DNA of 64,000 nt from Candidatus Gastranaerophilales bacterium (GTDB lineage Bacteria; Cyanobacteriota; Vampirovibrionia; Gastranaerophilales; Gastranaerophilaceae), in assembly GCA_944323875.1 (NCBI GenBank), contig CALUUH010000003.1, forward strand, positions 1 to 64,000, written 5' to 3'. Every line of letters begins with the position of its first letter. The first letter of the stretch is position 1. A program made the translations under genes and the position numbers. The notes beneath the pieces were generated by a model. That model made no database searches. It saw only the letters and a program-made list of their open reading frames with translations, and was not told the origin of the DNA. Below, in pieces: positions 14,917 to 24,841 of this stretch.

Positions 14917-17205
14917 CTAATCAACGTTAACCGGTTCGCGCTGGATTTTTTCAATAGCCTCACGTGCTGTAAACACAAGTGCTTCCGGCACATTTGAAAT
15001 AGTTGTAAACTGTCTCAAAACATCAACAACACGTTTGAAGGAACGAACAACATCGCCTTCTCCCATATCAATATTTTCAGTCACTGTTTCCCATTCAGCG
15101 CCTTCAACCCACAGTTCAATCATTGAGGAGAAATACGCATTAATATACATCGGGGCTTCTACCTGATAGCGTCCCTGAACTTTTTCCACTCTGCGTCGAA
15201 TATTTTTAATCAGGTTTAAAGTCTTTCTGACCGGTTCTGATACAGGCATGTAAGGCATATCAATCCGTAATTCTTCTGTTGTTGTTGCACAAATCACAGC
15301 GGCCAGTTGTGCAGGAGTCAAATTCTCCAAAATATGTGAGAAAATAATTTCGGCCAGAAATACTTCGTTTTCTGAACGAATTTGAGCGGTAGTCACGCCG
15401 CGCTCTGTCGGATAATCGTTTTCCAGATAGCCTAAATCCGCAAGCACTGCACGATGCGCGAGGAATTTATTCCAGAAAATATCTCGCTGGCGTTCTATCT
15501 CTTTATTCAATTTTTGCTGCTTTTGTTTTATTCTGCCGACAACTTCAAGGCTCTTGGCATGTTTTTTGTAGTATTTACACATGTCGCAATAAATATCATG
15601 CATCCGCGCAAGCATTGCCTTGTTTTCTCTGTTAAAATCAATAACTTCCTGAGATACAGGGCGATTTTTTGCACGCTCCTGCTTGAGGATTTTTTTATAA
15701 GTCTGACGGTTTTGAACATATATCCGTCTGATTTTGTTATATTCATGAAAATCTTCGACAGGGAGTTTGTATGGACATAAAAATTCTCGTTCTTTTAATT
15801 CGGCATTAAACATTTCAGCCTGTTTTAAGAGTGGTTTTAGACGCGGAGCAGAAGAATAATAGCCAAAACTTTTCAGAATTAATTCTTTTGCTTCATCAAG
15901 ACTAAATCGCTGGAGCAGGTTTAAAACCATGGAATAAGTCGGCGAAAAGCGGCTTTCCAACGGATTAGCAGGACTCAAAACAAGTTCCGCAACTTCTTCC
16001 GGCGATTGATATTGAGACCCGACAATAGTTACATAACCTACTTCATCCATTCCACGGCGGCCTGCACGGCCTGACATTTGCAAAAACTCATTTGCGGTAA
16101 GCATTCTGTGTCCGCCGTCTGTGCGCTTACTTGTAGAACTTATGACTGTAGAGCGCGCCGGCATATTTATACCTGCGGCAAGGGTTTCTGTTGCAAATAC
16201 TACTTTTATAAGCCCTTTCTGGAATAGTTTTTCCACAAGATTTTTCCATGCCGGTAAAAGTCCTGCATGGTGGGATGCTACGCCGCAAAGCAGATAATCA
16301 ATGTGTTTGTTGCCGTAAAGATGCGGATTTTCGGCTATGTAATCATCAATAAACTGCCTGATTTGTGCTTGTTCAGCGCGTGTGACAAGTTCAAGAGATG
16401 TCGCACATTTTTCCATTTGTTCATCACATTTTTTTCGTGAAAATGTAAAATATATTGCAGGCAGCATGTCGTTTTCAGCGAGATTACCAACAATATCTTT
16501 AACAAATGAACGCTGTTTTTTGCGATTCTTATACGGTACTTTTTTCTCAGGTTTAATCTTTTTGTTTAACTGTCCGGACGGTGTGAACAGCGGTAATATT
16601 TTGTCAGGCTGTGAACTGTCAAAATAGTAGAATTTTAAAGGTACTGGACGAAAATCCGTGTTAACAAGTTCTGTTCTTGAATGTACTGTATTAATCCAGG
16701 CCGTCAATTCATCTGCGTTTGCAACTGTTGCAGAAAGTGCAATTATTTGAACATTTGTCGGACAGTAAATTATACTTTCTTCCCAGACAGTCCCGCGCTG
16801 TTCATCGTTCATATAATGAACTTCATCTAATACAACATAACGAACATTTTGAAGATTATCCGCAACTGCACCGAAATTAGTTCCGTAGAGCATATTTCTA
16901 AAAACTTCCGTTGTCATAACAACAATTTGCGCGCCGCGATTGATTGAAGTGTCGCCTGTCAATAGGCCCACATGTTCTGCACCGTATTTTTCACTAAAAT
17001 CATAATATTTTTGGTTGGAAAGCGCCTTGAGCGGTGTTGTGTAAAAAATTCTTGTACCCTCCTCCAGCGCTTTATGTATTGCATGCTGAGCAATAACAGT
17101 TTTGCCGGCTCCTGTCGGGGCGCAAACCACAACGCTTTTACCTTCATTAATAAAATCGCAGGCCTGTTTTTGAAATTCATCTAACTCAAACGGAAACTCG
17201 TACAT
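14917..17205 (-). CDS. Ski2/Mtr4-like DEAD/DEAH RNA helicase with DSHCT domain
   Basis: About 762 residues. Superfamily II motifs are visible: Walker A APTGAGKT (about 30), motif Ib TPLKAL, DEVHYMND as DEVH box, SATVAN as motif III, and FATETLAAGINMPA plus QMSGRAGRRGMD as motifs V and VI. The C-terminal third matches the DSHCT/rRNA-processing domain of cyanobacterial and eukaryotic Ski2-like helicases. A role in RNA processing or decay is likely. AAGGA fits the third-codon ATG (17205) better than ATG 17211, which it nearly touches. It stands alone between the prepilin island and a divergent small gene. Confidence 0.9.
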   Translation of the reverse strand: MYEFPFELDEFQKQACDFINEGKSVVVCAPTGAGKTVIAQHAIHKALEEGTRIFYTTPLKALSNQKYYDFSEKYGAEHVGLLTGDTSINRGAQIVVMTTEVFRNMLYGTNFGAVADNLQNVRYVVLDEVHYMNDEQRGTVWEESIIYCPTNVQIIALSATVANADELTAWINTVHSRTELVNTDFRPVPLKFYYFDSSQPDKILPLFTPSGQLNKKIKPEKKVPYKNRKKQRSFVKDIVGNLAENDMLPAIYFTFSRKKCDEQMEKCATSLELVTRAEQAQIRQFIDDYIAENPHLYGNKHIDYLLCGVASHHAGLLPAWKNLVEKLFQKGLIKVVFATETLAAGINMPARSTVISSTSKRTDGGHRMLTANEFLQMSGRAGRRGMDEVGYVTIVGSQYQSPEEVAELVLSPANPLESRFSPTYSMVLNLLQRFSLDEAKELILKSFGYYSSAPRLKPLLKQAEMFNAELKEREFLCPYKLPVEDFHEYNKIRRIYVQNRQTYKKILKQERAKNRPVSQEVIDFNRENKAMLARMHDIYCDMCKYYKKHAKSLEVVGRIKQKQQKLNKEIERQRDIFWNKFLAHRAVLADLGYLENDYPTERGVTTAQIRSENEVFLAEIIFSHILENLTPAQLAAVICATTTEELRIDMPYMPVSEPVRKTLNLIKNIRRRVEKVQGRYQVEAPMYINAYFSSMIELWVEGAEWETVTENIDMGEGDVVRSFKRVVDVLRQFTTISNVPEALVFTAREAIEKIQREPVNVD

Positions 17206-17332
17206 TTTCATTCCTTACCAGACTATATCCAGTTATATTATGCCCTAAACATACGTTTTTGTAAAATTTTGTTGCAATATGTAGCAAAAATTTTCATCAC
17301 AAACCTTAATATACAGTACAAAGGAGAAAAGT

Positions 17333-17725
17333 ATGCAGATAAGTAATCAGAATTCAAATCAAAATTTCGGAATGGCTATACATTCAAATGCAAATGTTAA
17401 CAAGGTACTTAAATCAAGAATTAAAAATGCTACAGAACTTGAGAGATTAGATAAAATAATCCGTCAGCAAGCTGAAAACGATTTTGTAGATATTCAATTA
17501 TTTGTACATCCAGATGGAAAAAGCCTCACGGCCAACGTTTTCGACTCAAAAAACGTAAATGCAAACAGCTTTTTTAAACAATATTCAGAAAATGCATTCA
17601 CAAAATTATTTGGCGGGCCGGTAGGCTTTGTTGAAAAACTTGCCAGAGTTGCGAATAAAGCAGCCGACAAAATTCGTCGCTCAGATTTAAATTACGAAGA
17701 TGTTTTTAAAAACATGACCAAGTAA
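17333..17725 (+). CDS. Small lineage-specific protein
   Basis: 130 residues, no recognised domain. The N-terminus is Asn/Gln/Ser-rich (QISNQNSNQNFGMAIHSN), followed by a basic, helical body with KIIRQQAEND and VFDSKNVNANSFF. No signal peptide or TM. AAAGGAG precedes the ATG, and a bidirectional terminator follows. Its start resembles short N-terminal NF-G or F-G motifs of other lineage-specific proteins in this window. Function unknown. Confidence 0.7.
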   Translation: MQISNQNSNQNFGMAIHSNANVNKVLKSRIKNATELERLDKIIRQQAENDFVDIQLFVHPDGKSLTANVFDSKNVNANSFFKQYSENAFTKLFGGPVGFVEKLARVANKAADKIRRSDLNYEDVFKNMTK

Positions 17726-17747
17726 AAGGCTCACATAAGAGCCTTTT
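17724..17747. terminator. Bidirectional terminator between 17725 and serS
   Basis: A 9-bp stem AAAAGGCTC / GAGCCTTTT with a 6-nt loop, with A and T runs on both sides, serving two convergent genes. Confidence 0.85.
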
Positions 17748-17748
17748 A

Positions 17749-19014
17749 CTATATTTTATCAAATCCTGTATATTTTCTGAGTACTTCAGGAATTATAACA
17801 GAGCCGTCAGCCTGTTGATAATTTTCAATAATTGCTGCAAAAGTACGTCCCACTGCAAGCCCTGATCCGTTGATAGTATGAACGAATTGTGTTTTTCCTG
17901 TTTCTTTGTCCCTGTAACGTATATTTGCACGTCTTGCCTGATAGTCTCCGTAATTTGAACAGCTGGAAATTTCTTTATAAGTTCCATAAGACGGCATCCA
18001 TACTTCCAAATCCCAGCACTTATTTGCGGAAAAACCAATATCCGCTGTACACAATGCTTCACGACGATAAGGTAATTCAAGCATTTGTAACATTTTTTCT
18101 GCATCTTCTGTTAATTTTTCGTGTTCATCCTTGCTTGTTTGAGGTGTGCAAAGTTTCACTAACTCAACCTTATTAAACTGGTGAACACGTATTAACCCTC
18201 TTGTATCCTTTCCGGCCGATCCTGCTTCACGACGGAAACAAGGTGTATATGCCGTCATATACATTGGTAATTGATCTTCGGAAAGTATTTCTCCTGCGTA
18301 AATATTTGTCACAGGTACTTCTGCTGTTGGAATTAAATATAAGTCTTCATCTACACATTTATACATATCTTCCGCAAATTTCGGTAACTGCCCTGTGCCG
18401 GTCATAGTTGCAGCATTTGCCATAAATGGCGGCAATATTTCTTCATATCCTTGTTCCGATGTATGAACATCTAAAAAGAAATTGATAATAGCACGTTCAA
18501 GCTTTGCGCCTTTTCCACGGTACAGCGTAAAACGGCTTTGAGACAATTTGACGCCGCGTTCAAAATCAACAAGATTTTTTGCCTCACAAATATCCCAGTG
18601 CGGTTTAAATTCAAAATCAAATTTACGTGGTTCACCCCATTTATAGACTTCTACATTATCATCTTCAGATGCACCGATTGGAGTTGTTTCATCCGGAATA
18701 TTAGGAATATGCAAAAGTAGATTTTTTTGTTTTGCATCCAATTCTGTTTCTTTTTCTTCTAACTCTTTGATCTCATCACCGAGTTTGCGTACCTCTTCTT
18801 GAATTGCATCTGTATTTTCACCTTTTTTCTTTAATTCACCTATTTTTTGAGATTCGGCTTTTCTTTTCGCACGCAAATCGTCGGCCTGAGTTTGCACCTT
18901 TCTGCGTTCAAGATCTATCTCAATAACTTCATCTATAGACAATTCAGGGTTACGACGTTTTAGTAACTCGTTGATTTTTTCAGGATTCTCCCTAATTAAT
19001 TTAATGTCAAGCAT
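17749..19014 (-). CDS. serS: Seryl-tRNA synthetase
   Basis: 421 residues, class II synthetase charging tRNA-Ser (also tRNA-Sec if present). The N-terminal long antiparallel coiled coil (residues about 30-105), rich in K and E, binds the tRNA long variable arm. The class II core has motif 2 [22 protein letters not shown] (about 265-286, quoted in part as FRREAG and RVHQF) and motif 3 GSGLAVGRT near 390. Length and order are standard. AGAGG precedes ATG 19014. It is monocistronic. Notable context: the window also holds a broken tRNA-Ser gene. Confidence 0.97.
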   Translation of the reverse strand: MLDIKLIRENPEKINELLKRRNPELSIDEVIEIDLERRKVQTQADDLRAKRKAESQKIGELKKKGENTDAIQEEVRKLGDEIKELEEKETELDAKQKNLLLHIPNIPDETTPIGASEDDNVEVYKWGEPRKFDFEFKPHWDICEAKNLVDFERGVKLSQSRFTLYRGKGAKLERAIINFFLDVHTSEQGYEEILPPFMANAATMTGTGQLPKFAEDMYKCVDEDLYLIPTAEVPVTNIYAGEILSEDQLPMYMTAYTPCFRREAGSAGKDTRGLIRVHQFNKVELVKLCTPQTSKDEHEKLTEDAEKMLQMLELPYRREALCTADIGFSANKCWDLEVWMPSYGTYKEISSCSNYGDYQARRANIRYRDKETGKTQFVHTINGSGLAVGRTFAAIIENYQQADGSVIIPEVLRKYTGFDKI

Positions 19015-19161
19015 AATAAAACCTCTTTTCTTCTTTTCTTTTATAAGAGTATCTTATTCCAAATACAAGTTATAATCAAGTCTATACTAGCCATAAATAT
19101 AAATCCATGGATTGATAGCGCAGTTTTAAAAAGCATGTATAATAAAATAGAGGGTGTGTGT

Positions 19162-19482
19162 ATGATATTCAAAAAATTAACACAAAAGTTTAATAAAAAA
19201 GAAATAAAATTTGCAGATGGAACAACAAATCCACTTGAATATTCCACTTTTAAAAATGATTTTCTTGATAATTTGACCAAAAAAGCACTGAGCATGTATG
19301 AAAAAAAATGTGATATCAAACATTTTACTGAGCTTGTGCTTTCTGATCCTGAAAATACATCACACAATGATTTAGTTAATAATCTTATTAAACAAGGAAT
19401 TGTGGATCCGTTTGAGGATGATAAACTTGCTCATCTCGCTGATAATAAGGCTCTTTTGCGTGATCTTGGTCTAATAGAGTAA
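19162..19482 (+). CDS. Small hypothetical protein
   Basis: About 106 residues, basic at the N-terminus and acidic at the end, with no signal peptide or TM. ATG 19162 follows AGAGGG at good spacing. A longer form from ATG 19135 is unlikely because a TATAAT box (19138-19143) covers that start. No family recognised. It lies alone between serS and ribF, convergent with ribF (2-bp gap). The C-terminus has IVDPFEDDKLAHLADNKALL, and such short acidic tails occur in other small proteins of the lineage. Function unknown. Confidence 0.65.
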   Translation: MIFKKLTQKFNKKEIKFADGTTNPLEYSTFKNDFLDNLTKKALSMYEKKCDIKHFTELVLSDPENTSHNDLVNNLIKQGIVDPFEDDKLAHLADNKALLRDLGLIE

Positions 19483-19484
19483 TT

Positions 19485-20378
19485 CTATTTCATAGCAATT
19501 ATATCTTTTCTAATCTGATTTTTTAATTCACTGAGAGAATTAAATTTCTTTTCTTTTCTGATCATTTTATTAAACTCAACTGTTATTTTCTGACCGTAAA
19601 TATCTTCATCAAAGTTGAGCAAATGCACTTCCAGCAATATTCCATGCCCGTTTACAGTCGGGCGCACCCCAAAATTAGCTATTCCTTTATAATAATTATC
19701 ATTATAAATCACATCAGTTGAGTAGACTCCGAAAGGTAAATCTATTAATTCCGGCGGATAAATAAGATTTGCTGTTCTAAATCCAATCGTTCGGCCTATT
19801 TGTTTGCCTTGTATAACTTCACCGCTTACAAAAAATTTATACCCGAGCATTTTGTTTGCTTTCTCTATTGTTCCTTTTGATAATAATTTTCTTATAGATG
19901 AGCTGCTTATTATTTCGTTATCCAGTTTTTGAGGCGGAACTTCAAAATATTTGTAGTCGAATTTTTTTGACACTGCCGCCAGATATTTTACATCGCCTGA
20001 TTTTTGATATCCAAAATTGTGGTTGTAGCCGGTGGAAATTGCAGACGGCATAAAATACTTAACCAGAACATCTTTAAGATACTCGTCAGCCGTGAGTCCG
20101 GAAATACTTTCAAAATCCAGTTCATACAGATAATCAACCCCGAGGGCAGCAATTCTTTTTTCGCGTCCTGAGCGTGTCAGAATATATTTTGGGCAGACTC
20201 CGCGAAAATAGCAGTACGGATGGTCTTTGAATGTTATTACAGCAGATTGGGTATTGTTTGCACGGGCAAATTCAACGGCTCTTTTTATAACAGCTTGATG
20301 CCCCAGATGCACTCCGTCAAAATAGCCGAGTGCAAGGGATAAATTCGGATTTTTGGTTAAGTCATTATATATCTGCAT
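19485..20378 (-). CDS. ribF: Bifunctional riboflavin kinase / FAD synthetase
   Basis: About 297 residues. The N-terminal FAD synthetase domain has ALGYFDGVHLGHQAV near the start (nucleotidyltransferase HxGH-like motif) and ISSSSIRKLL near 155. The C-terminal riboflavin kinase domain has GRTIGFRTANL and GVYSTDV. It converts riboflavin to FMN and FAD in the cytoplasm. A TTG six codons upstream (20396) is an alternative start; neither has a strong ribosome site, and the gene begins shortly after the upstream stop, suggesting coupled translation with the metalloprotease-like gene. Confidence 0.93.
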   Translation of the reverse strand: MQIYNDLTKNPNLSLALGYFDGVHLGHQAVIKRAVEFARANNTQSAVITFKDHPYCYFRGVCPKYILTRSGREKRIAALGVDYLYELDFESISGLTADEYLKDVLVKYFMPSAISTGYNHNFGYQKSGDVKYLAAVSKKFDYKYFEVPPQKLDNEIISSSSIRKLLSKGTIEKANKMLGYKFFVSGEVIQGKQIGRTIGFRTANLIYPPELIDLPFGVYSTDVIYNDNYYKGIANFGVRPTVNGHGILLEVHLLNFDEDIYGQKITVEFNKMIRKEKKFNSLSELKNQIRKDIIAMK

Positions 20379-20399
20379 AAACAGATTATATATCAAATA

Positions 20400-22742
20400 T
20401 TATTTGTTTTGTTCTTTTTCAATCATTTCTTTTACGTATGCAAAAGTTTTCGGGAAATGTTTGGCAAGAGTATATTCTGATTTTGATGTGCCTGTTGTCA
20501 AAAGAGCATAAGTTTCTGCAACTGCTTCATAGACGCTTTCTGTGCAATATGAATGATTGCCTTCTTTGTATTTTTCATCAGAATTCCTGAAGGCTTTTAG
20601 TTCTTCATTGTAAAGAGTTTCAAGTTTTTCATCTTTTGCCTGTTCCAGCTCATTATAGAAGGTATGCCCAGTTTCATGCGCCAGTGTACGTGTTAATATA
20701 CTGCCGGTAAGCGTTTCTTCGTTCAAATAGATTTTGTTCTCATCCGGTATATAGTAGCCGTTAATACTTTCATCCGGCAATCCTGTTCGTCCGATGTTTG
20801 AGTATAATTCCAGACTGGTACCCTTTTCGGCAAGTCTGTATAGAATATTAGCATCGCAATTAAATAAAAGATTTTTAATATTTTTGTTCAGATGTGAAGT
20901 ATCTATATTGAATGTTTTTCCGTCTTTTTCAATTGTTATGGAATTATCATCTCTTGATACTGTAATATCTTTACCTGCTGTTGTTTGAGTGTAATTGTTG
21001 TCTGATATTTTTTTCTTTGTACTTTGAGGTACAAGTCCGCCTATTTGAGAATTTTTAACATCAAATTCTTCAATAGCTTCGTATGATTTAATTCTTTCAG
21101 CAAAGCTTTTTATAACATCTTCACGTGTTACATGTCCGTCAAACGGTTCGCAATAAGAGGCTCCCATTTCTAATTGTGCGGCATCACCGCTTATAAGTTT
21201 GGTATAAGTTTCAGCATCTATTTTTTTACTATCATAAGCTTTTATTAATTCTTCAGCAAAGTTTTTGCCCGTTAACTGCTGGTATTTTTTATACATGCCC
21301 ATAACTTCAAAATCGCGTCCCTGCGGTCTTATATCTCCAAGCAGCATAACAGCCTTGTCAAATTCACCTGCAAGGATTTTTTCCATAAATGCATCTTTTC
21401 TGCTTTGATTACTTGTTGTTTTATTATTTCCATTTTCTACAGTTGTGCTGACCGTTTCTCCGTTTACTTTTGTCGTAATCTTTGTTTTACCGTCTTTAGA
21501 AAAACCTATTCTGGTTTCCTCAGTTGCATTATCCCTGCCTTTTGCTGTATTAAAGTCGATTTCAAAACGGCCGTCTTTTGTATATTTTACGGTAAAATCA
21601 CGATTATTGCGCAATCCCTGTTTTGATAGATTAAGAATTTCTTCTTTTACGTTATCCGGAACCGGCGGCATATCGCCTTCTGAATCATTTTGTATAAGCG
21701 GGTTAATTTTTACTTCATTATTATCCAGATCAATACTAAAATCTTCACCAAATTTAGAACCGGAATTAATCAAGTCAGTTAAGGCTTTTTTACTTTTAGC
21801 ACTCATTTTTATAGGAGTATCAACTGTCATCGTATAACCGTCAGAATTAGGTATATATGCATCTTGTTTTTGTATCATCTTAATATCTTTAAGATTGCCG
21901 TTAGCATCATATTCGCATTTTAATTGCGTTTCATTACCCAATCCCTTATTGATATTTATAGAATCAAGTTTGTTATCATTTGTATAATCAGCAATACTTT
22001 TACCTAAAAGCCGCTGTTTACGACCTGATCTATAATCTTCAATATCAACAACCCCATTGCTGTATTTATAACGGCTGCCAATCTGTTCTCCGTCATCATT
22101 TAGATATACCCATTCTTCAGCCCCGCCGAGTGTATTAAAATAATCTGCAGATTCACCCATTGCAAGTACTTCTGATTTAAATACCACTGTGTTACCTTTT
22201 GCGTTAAGACGGCGATAATTACCTTCTTCATCAGTTACGTCATAAAATGTTTTTCCGTTTTTATTTACAACTTTGACACTTTCATTAGTACTAATACTGT
22301 TAATAATCTCCTCCGGCAAATCAGGATATTTTCCCTTAATTTCCTGATATGTTTTTTCTGCCTTTTCGTGTACGACTTCATCATGTGCAGCAATTACATT
22401 GTTTAAAAATTCATACACATCTTCTTTTTTTACCCCTTTTAGATCCGGATTTGCAGCGATATATTCTTCAAGTTTAGCATCATCAATAACAAAGTCTATA
22501 TCCCCCAGAACTTTACCTCTATCCTCACCCGTATGTACTTCTTGTGTTATAGAGCGTAAAAAATTACTGTCTGAACCAAAAATTGTTTCAGTTTTGAGAT
22601 TCATGTCCTGTTTTCTATCTAATTTGTCAAAGTGATTGAATAACAGTTCAAAATTTTTAGAATTACTTGATACTTTTTGAAGGTCTTCTTTTTTTACATC
22701 GTAAATAAGCATTAGTAAATCCGAACGTTCTATTCCTTGCAT
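20400..22742 (-). CDS. Large protein with C-terminal HETGH zinc-metalloprotease-like domain
   Basis: 780 residues. The first 550 residues are a lineage-specific region with no recognised domain; they include short repeats of the form NGKTFYDVTDEEGNYRRLNAKG, YLNDDGEQIG and YDANGNLKD, similar in style to YD/toxin-type beta repeats. The C-terminal 150 residues contain AHETGHTFYNE (HExxH, about residue 687) and, about 45 residues later, SVYEAVAETYALL, whose Glu would be the third zinc ligand. This spacing resembles the anthrax lethal factor (ATLF, M34) type of gluzincin. No signal peptide is seen. GGAG upstream of the ATG lies inside a hairpin. It may share a transcript with ribF. Substrate unknown. 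Confidence 0.75.
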   Translation of the reverse strand: MQGIERSDLLMLIYDVKKEDLQKVSSNSKNFELLFNHFDKLDRKQDMNLKTETIFGSDSNFLRSITQEVHTGEDRGKVLGDIDFVIDDAKLEEYIAANPDLKGVKKEDVYEFLNNVIAAHDEVVHEKAEKTYQEIKGKYPDLPEEIINSISTNESVKVVNKNGKTFYDVTDEEGNYRRLNAKGNTVVFKSEVLAMGESADYFNTLGGAEEWVYLNDDGEQIGSRYKYSNGVVDIEDYRSGRKQRLLGKSIADYTNDNKLDSININKGLGNETQLKCEYDANGNLKDIKMIQKQDAYIPNSDGYTMTVDTPIKMSAKSKKALTDLINSGSKFGEDFSIDLDNNEVKINPLIQNDSEGDMPPVPDNVKEEILNLSKQGLRNNRDFTVKYTKDGRFEIDFNTAKGRDNATEETRIGFSKDGKTKITTKVNGETVSTTVENGNNKTTSNQSRKDAFMEKILAGEFDKAVMLLGDIRPQGRDFEVMGMYKKYQQLTGKNFAEELIKAYDSKKIDAETYTKLISGDAAQLEMGASYCEPFDGHVTREDVIKSFAERIKSYEAIEEFDVKNSQIGGLVPQSTKKKISDNNYTQTTAGKDITVSRDDNSITIEKDGKTFNIDTSHLNKNIKNLLFNCDANILYRLAEKGTSLELYSNIGRTGLPDESINGYYIPDENKIYLNEETLTGSILTRTLAHETGHTFYNELEQAKDEKLETLYNEELKAFRNSDEKYKEGNHSYCTESVYEAVAETYALLTTGTSKSEYTLAKHFPKTFAYVKEMIEKEQNK

Positions 22743-22743
22743 A

Positions 22744-22791
22744 AAAAAATCTCCATATTATTACACACAGATAAATCTACGGAGATTTTTT
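22744..22791 (-). terminator. Hairpin downstream of aspS that also covers the next gene's ribosome site
   Basis: An 11-bp stem AAAAAATCTCC / GGAGATTTTTT with a 26-nt loop. In the minus direction the second strand carries GGAGATTTTTTT, which is both a T run after the stem and the Shine-Dalgarno of the gene starting at 22742. It can act as a terminator for aspS or hide the ribosome site. Confidence 0.7.
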
Positions 22792-22826
22792 ACTTGAACT
22801 TTAGTATTTTTACAAAATTGTTACAA

Positions 22827-24605
22827 TTATTTATGAGTTACTGTGCTTTTTAAATGCAGTTCTCGCAACTGTTGTAATGAAGCCTCTCCCGGTGCATCAC
22901 TCATAAGATCTTTTGCTCCGGAATTTTTAGGGAATGCAATTACATCTCGGATGCTGTCTGTTCTGCAAAGCAATGCCACAAGTCTGTCCAGACCAATAGC
23001 CAGACCGGCATGCGGTGGTGTACCGTATTGAAGCGCATTCACCATAAATCCAAATTTTTCAACAGCTTCTTCTTCTGTTAAGCCAAGAGCCTTGAAGATT
23101 TTCTTTTGAACTTCTGATGAATGGATTCTGACACTTCCGCCGCCCAACTCTGTTCCGTTATACACAATATCATAAGCTATTGATTTAACATTACCAAGAT
23201 CGCCTGAATCAAGCTTAGCAAGATCCTCAAGGTTAGGGGAAGTGAACGGATGGTGCATTGCCATATAGCGGCCTTCTTCTTCACTCCATTCAAACATAGG
23301 GAAATCTACAACCCATAAAAGATTGTGTTTGTTCTCATCTATCAGATTTAATGTTTTACCAAAGTGGAGTCTCAGTCTTCCCATAATATCATAAACAAGT
23401 TTTGGTTTGTCTGCTACAAAGAAGATGATATCACCAGCCTGAGCGCCTGCACGTTCCTGAATTTGTTTAGCTTGTTCTTCTGTTACAAATTTCAATACAG
23501 GAGATTTTGCTGTACCATCTTCATTGTAAATAATATTAGCAAGAGCTTTTGCTCCGAAAGATACTGCGAGTTTTGTAATATCATCAATATCTTTTCTTGA
23601 ATACTTAGCTCCGCCCGGAATTCTTATACCGCGGACAATACCGCCGTTTTGCAAGGTATTTTTAACTATTTCAAAGTTAGATTGCAAAATTATATCGCCG
23701 ATATCAAACAATTCAAGTCCAAAACGTGTATCCGGCTTATCAGAACCGTATCTGTCCATAGCTTCCTGCCAAGGCATTTGAATAAACGGAGGTTTAACTT
23801 CAACACCTGCAGCTTTAAAAGTTTCAACAATCAAGCCTTCAACAACTCTGATAACGTCCTGCTGTTCAACAAAAGACATTTCAATATCTATTTGAGTAAA
23901 TTCCGGTTGTCTGTCTGCACGTAAATCTTCATCACGGAAACATTTTGCGATTTGATAATATCTTTCAATGCCGCCGACCATTAATAACTGTTTAAAGATT
24001 TGCGGAGATTGCGGCAATGCATAGAATTTACCTTCCTGAACACGTGACGGAACAAGATAGTCTCTTGCGCCTTCCGGAGTTGTTTTAATCAAAATCGGGG
24101 TTTCTACTTCCAAAAAGTCTAAGTTGTTCATATAACTTCTTGCTGCCTGACAAATCTTATGGCGTAAAGTCAGATTGTGAAGCATGTTTTCACGTCTTAT
24201 ATCAAGATATCTGTATTTTAGGCGGACATCTTCTGACACATTCGGATCGTCAAGCACAAACGGTAATGTTTTTGCTTCAGAAAGAATTTCAACTATTTCA
24301 GGATACATTTCAACCTGACCGGTCGGATATTTTTCATTATAAGTATCTTCCGGACGTCTTGTTACTTTGCCTTTTACACAAATAACATATTCTGAACGAA
24401 CCTTTTCAAAAACTTTGTGAACCTGCGGGTTAATTTGCGGGTTGGCCACGAGTTGGAATATGCCGCTTCTGTCTCTTAATTCAATAAATAAAATTCCGCC
24501 AAGGTCACGAATTGTTGCAACCCAGCCGGATAGGGTAACTTCTTCATTAATATTGTTTAAATTTAATTCACCACAGTTGTGTGATTTAAGTTTAGTTTTA
24601 ATCAT
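22827..24605 (-). CDS. aspS: Aspartyl-tRNA synthetase (bacterial type)
   Basis: 592 residues, class IIb. The N-terminal OB fold binds the anticodon (GWVATIRDLGGILFIELRDR, residues about 28-47). The catalytic core follows with motif 2 CFRDEDLRADRQPEFTQIDIE (about 217-237) and the large bacterial GAD insertion (about 290-430). Motif 3 near 530-560 reads GLAIGLDRL. Charges tRNA-Asp, or both tRNA-Asp and tRNA-Asn if a GatCAB pathway exists. AAAGGAATG precedes ATG 24605. Length and order are standard. Confidence 0.97.
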   Translation of the reverse strand: MIKTKLKSHNCGELNLNNINEEVTLSGWVATIRDLGGILFIELRDRSGIFQLVANPQINPQVHKVFEKVRSEYVICVKGKVTRRPEDTYNEKYPTGQVEMYPEIVEILSEAKTLPFVLDDPNVSEDVRLKYRYLDIRRENMLHNLTLRHKICQAARSYMNNLDFLEVETPILIKTTPEGARDYLVPSRVQEGKFYALPQSPQIFKQLLMVGGIERYYQIAKCFRDEDLRADRQPEFTQIDIEMSFVEQQDVIRVVEGLIVETFKAAGVEVKPPFIQMPWQEAMDRYGSDKPDTRFGLELFDIGDIILQSNFEIVKNTLQNGGIVRGIRIPGGAKYSRKDIDDITKLAVSFGAKALANIIYNEDGTAKSPVLKFVTEEQAKQIQERAGAQAGDIIFFVADKPKLVYDIMGRLRLHFGKTLNLIDENKHNLLWVVDFPMFEWSEEEGRYMAMHHPFTSPNLEDLAKLDSGDLGNVKSIAYDIVYNGTELGGGSVRIHSSEVQKKIFKALGLTEEEAVEKFGFMVNALQYGTPPHAGLAIGLDRLVALLCRTDSIRDVIAFPKNSGAKDLMSDAPGEASLQQLRELHLKSTVTHK

Positions 24606-24776
24606 ATCACATTCCTTTTTCTATCCATATTGTCGTGTCTGATTCCAGTGTAGCAAAAACATAAAAAAATTAACATGCTTTTTAAAAAATCTAATTAATA
24701 ATTTTGTAACATGTTGTAAATAACTTTAAATTTTTTAGTAAAATGTTGGTTAATTTAATCCATGAGCTTTGCTAAG

Positions 24777-24820
24777 TGCGAGTTATTATGCTAATATATC
24801 TTTAAGCATAGCTCGTAATT
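24777..24820 (+). promoter_or_regulatory. Imperfect inverted repeat before the GH38 gene
   Basis: GCGAG...TATGCT pairs with AGCATA...GCTCG across an AT loop in the 236-bp spacer between aspS and the GH38 gene. It could be an operator or an mRNA leader hairpin. Otherwise the spacer shows only AT-rich sequence. Confidence 0.3.
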
Positions 24821-24841
24821 TGGAACCATAAGGGAAAATCC

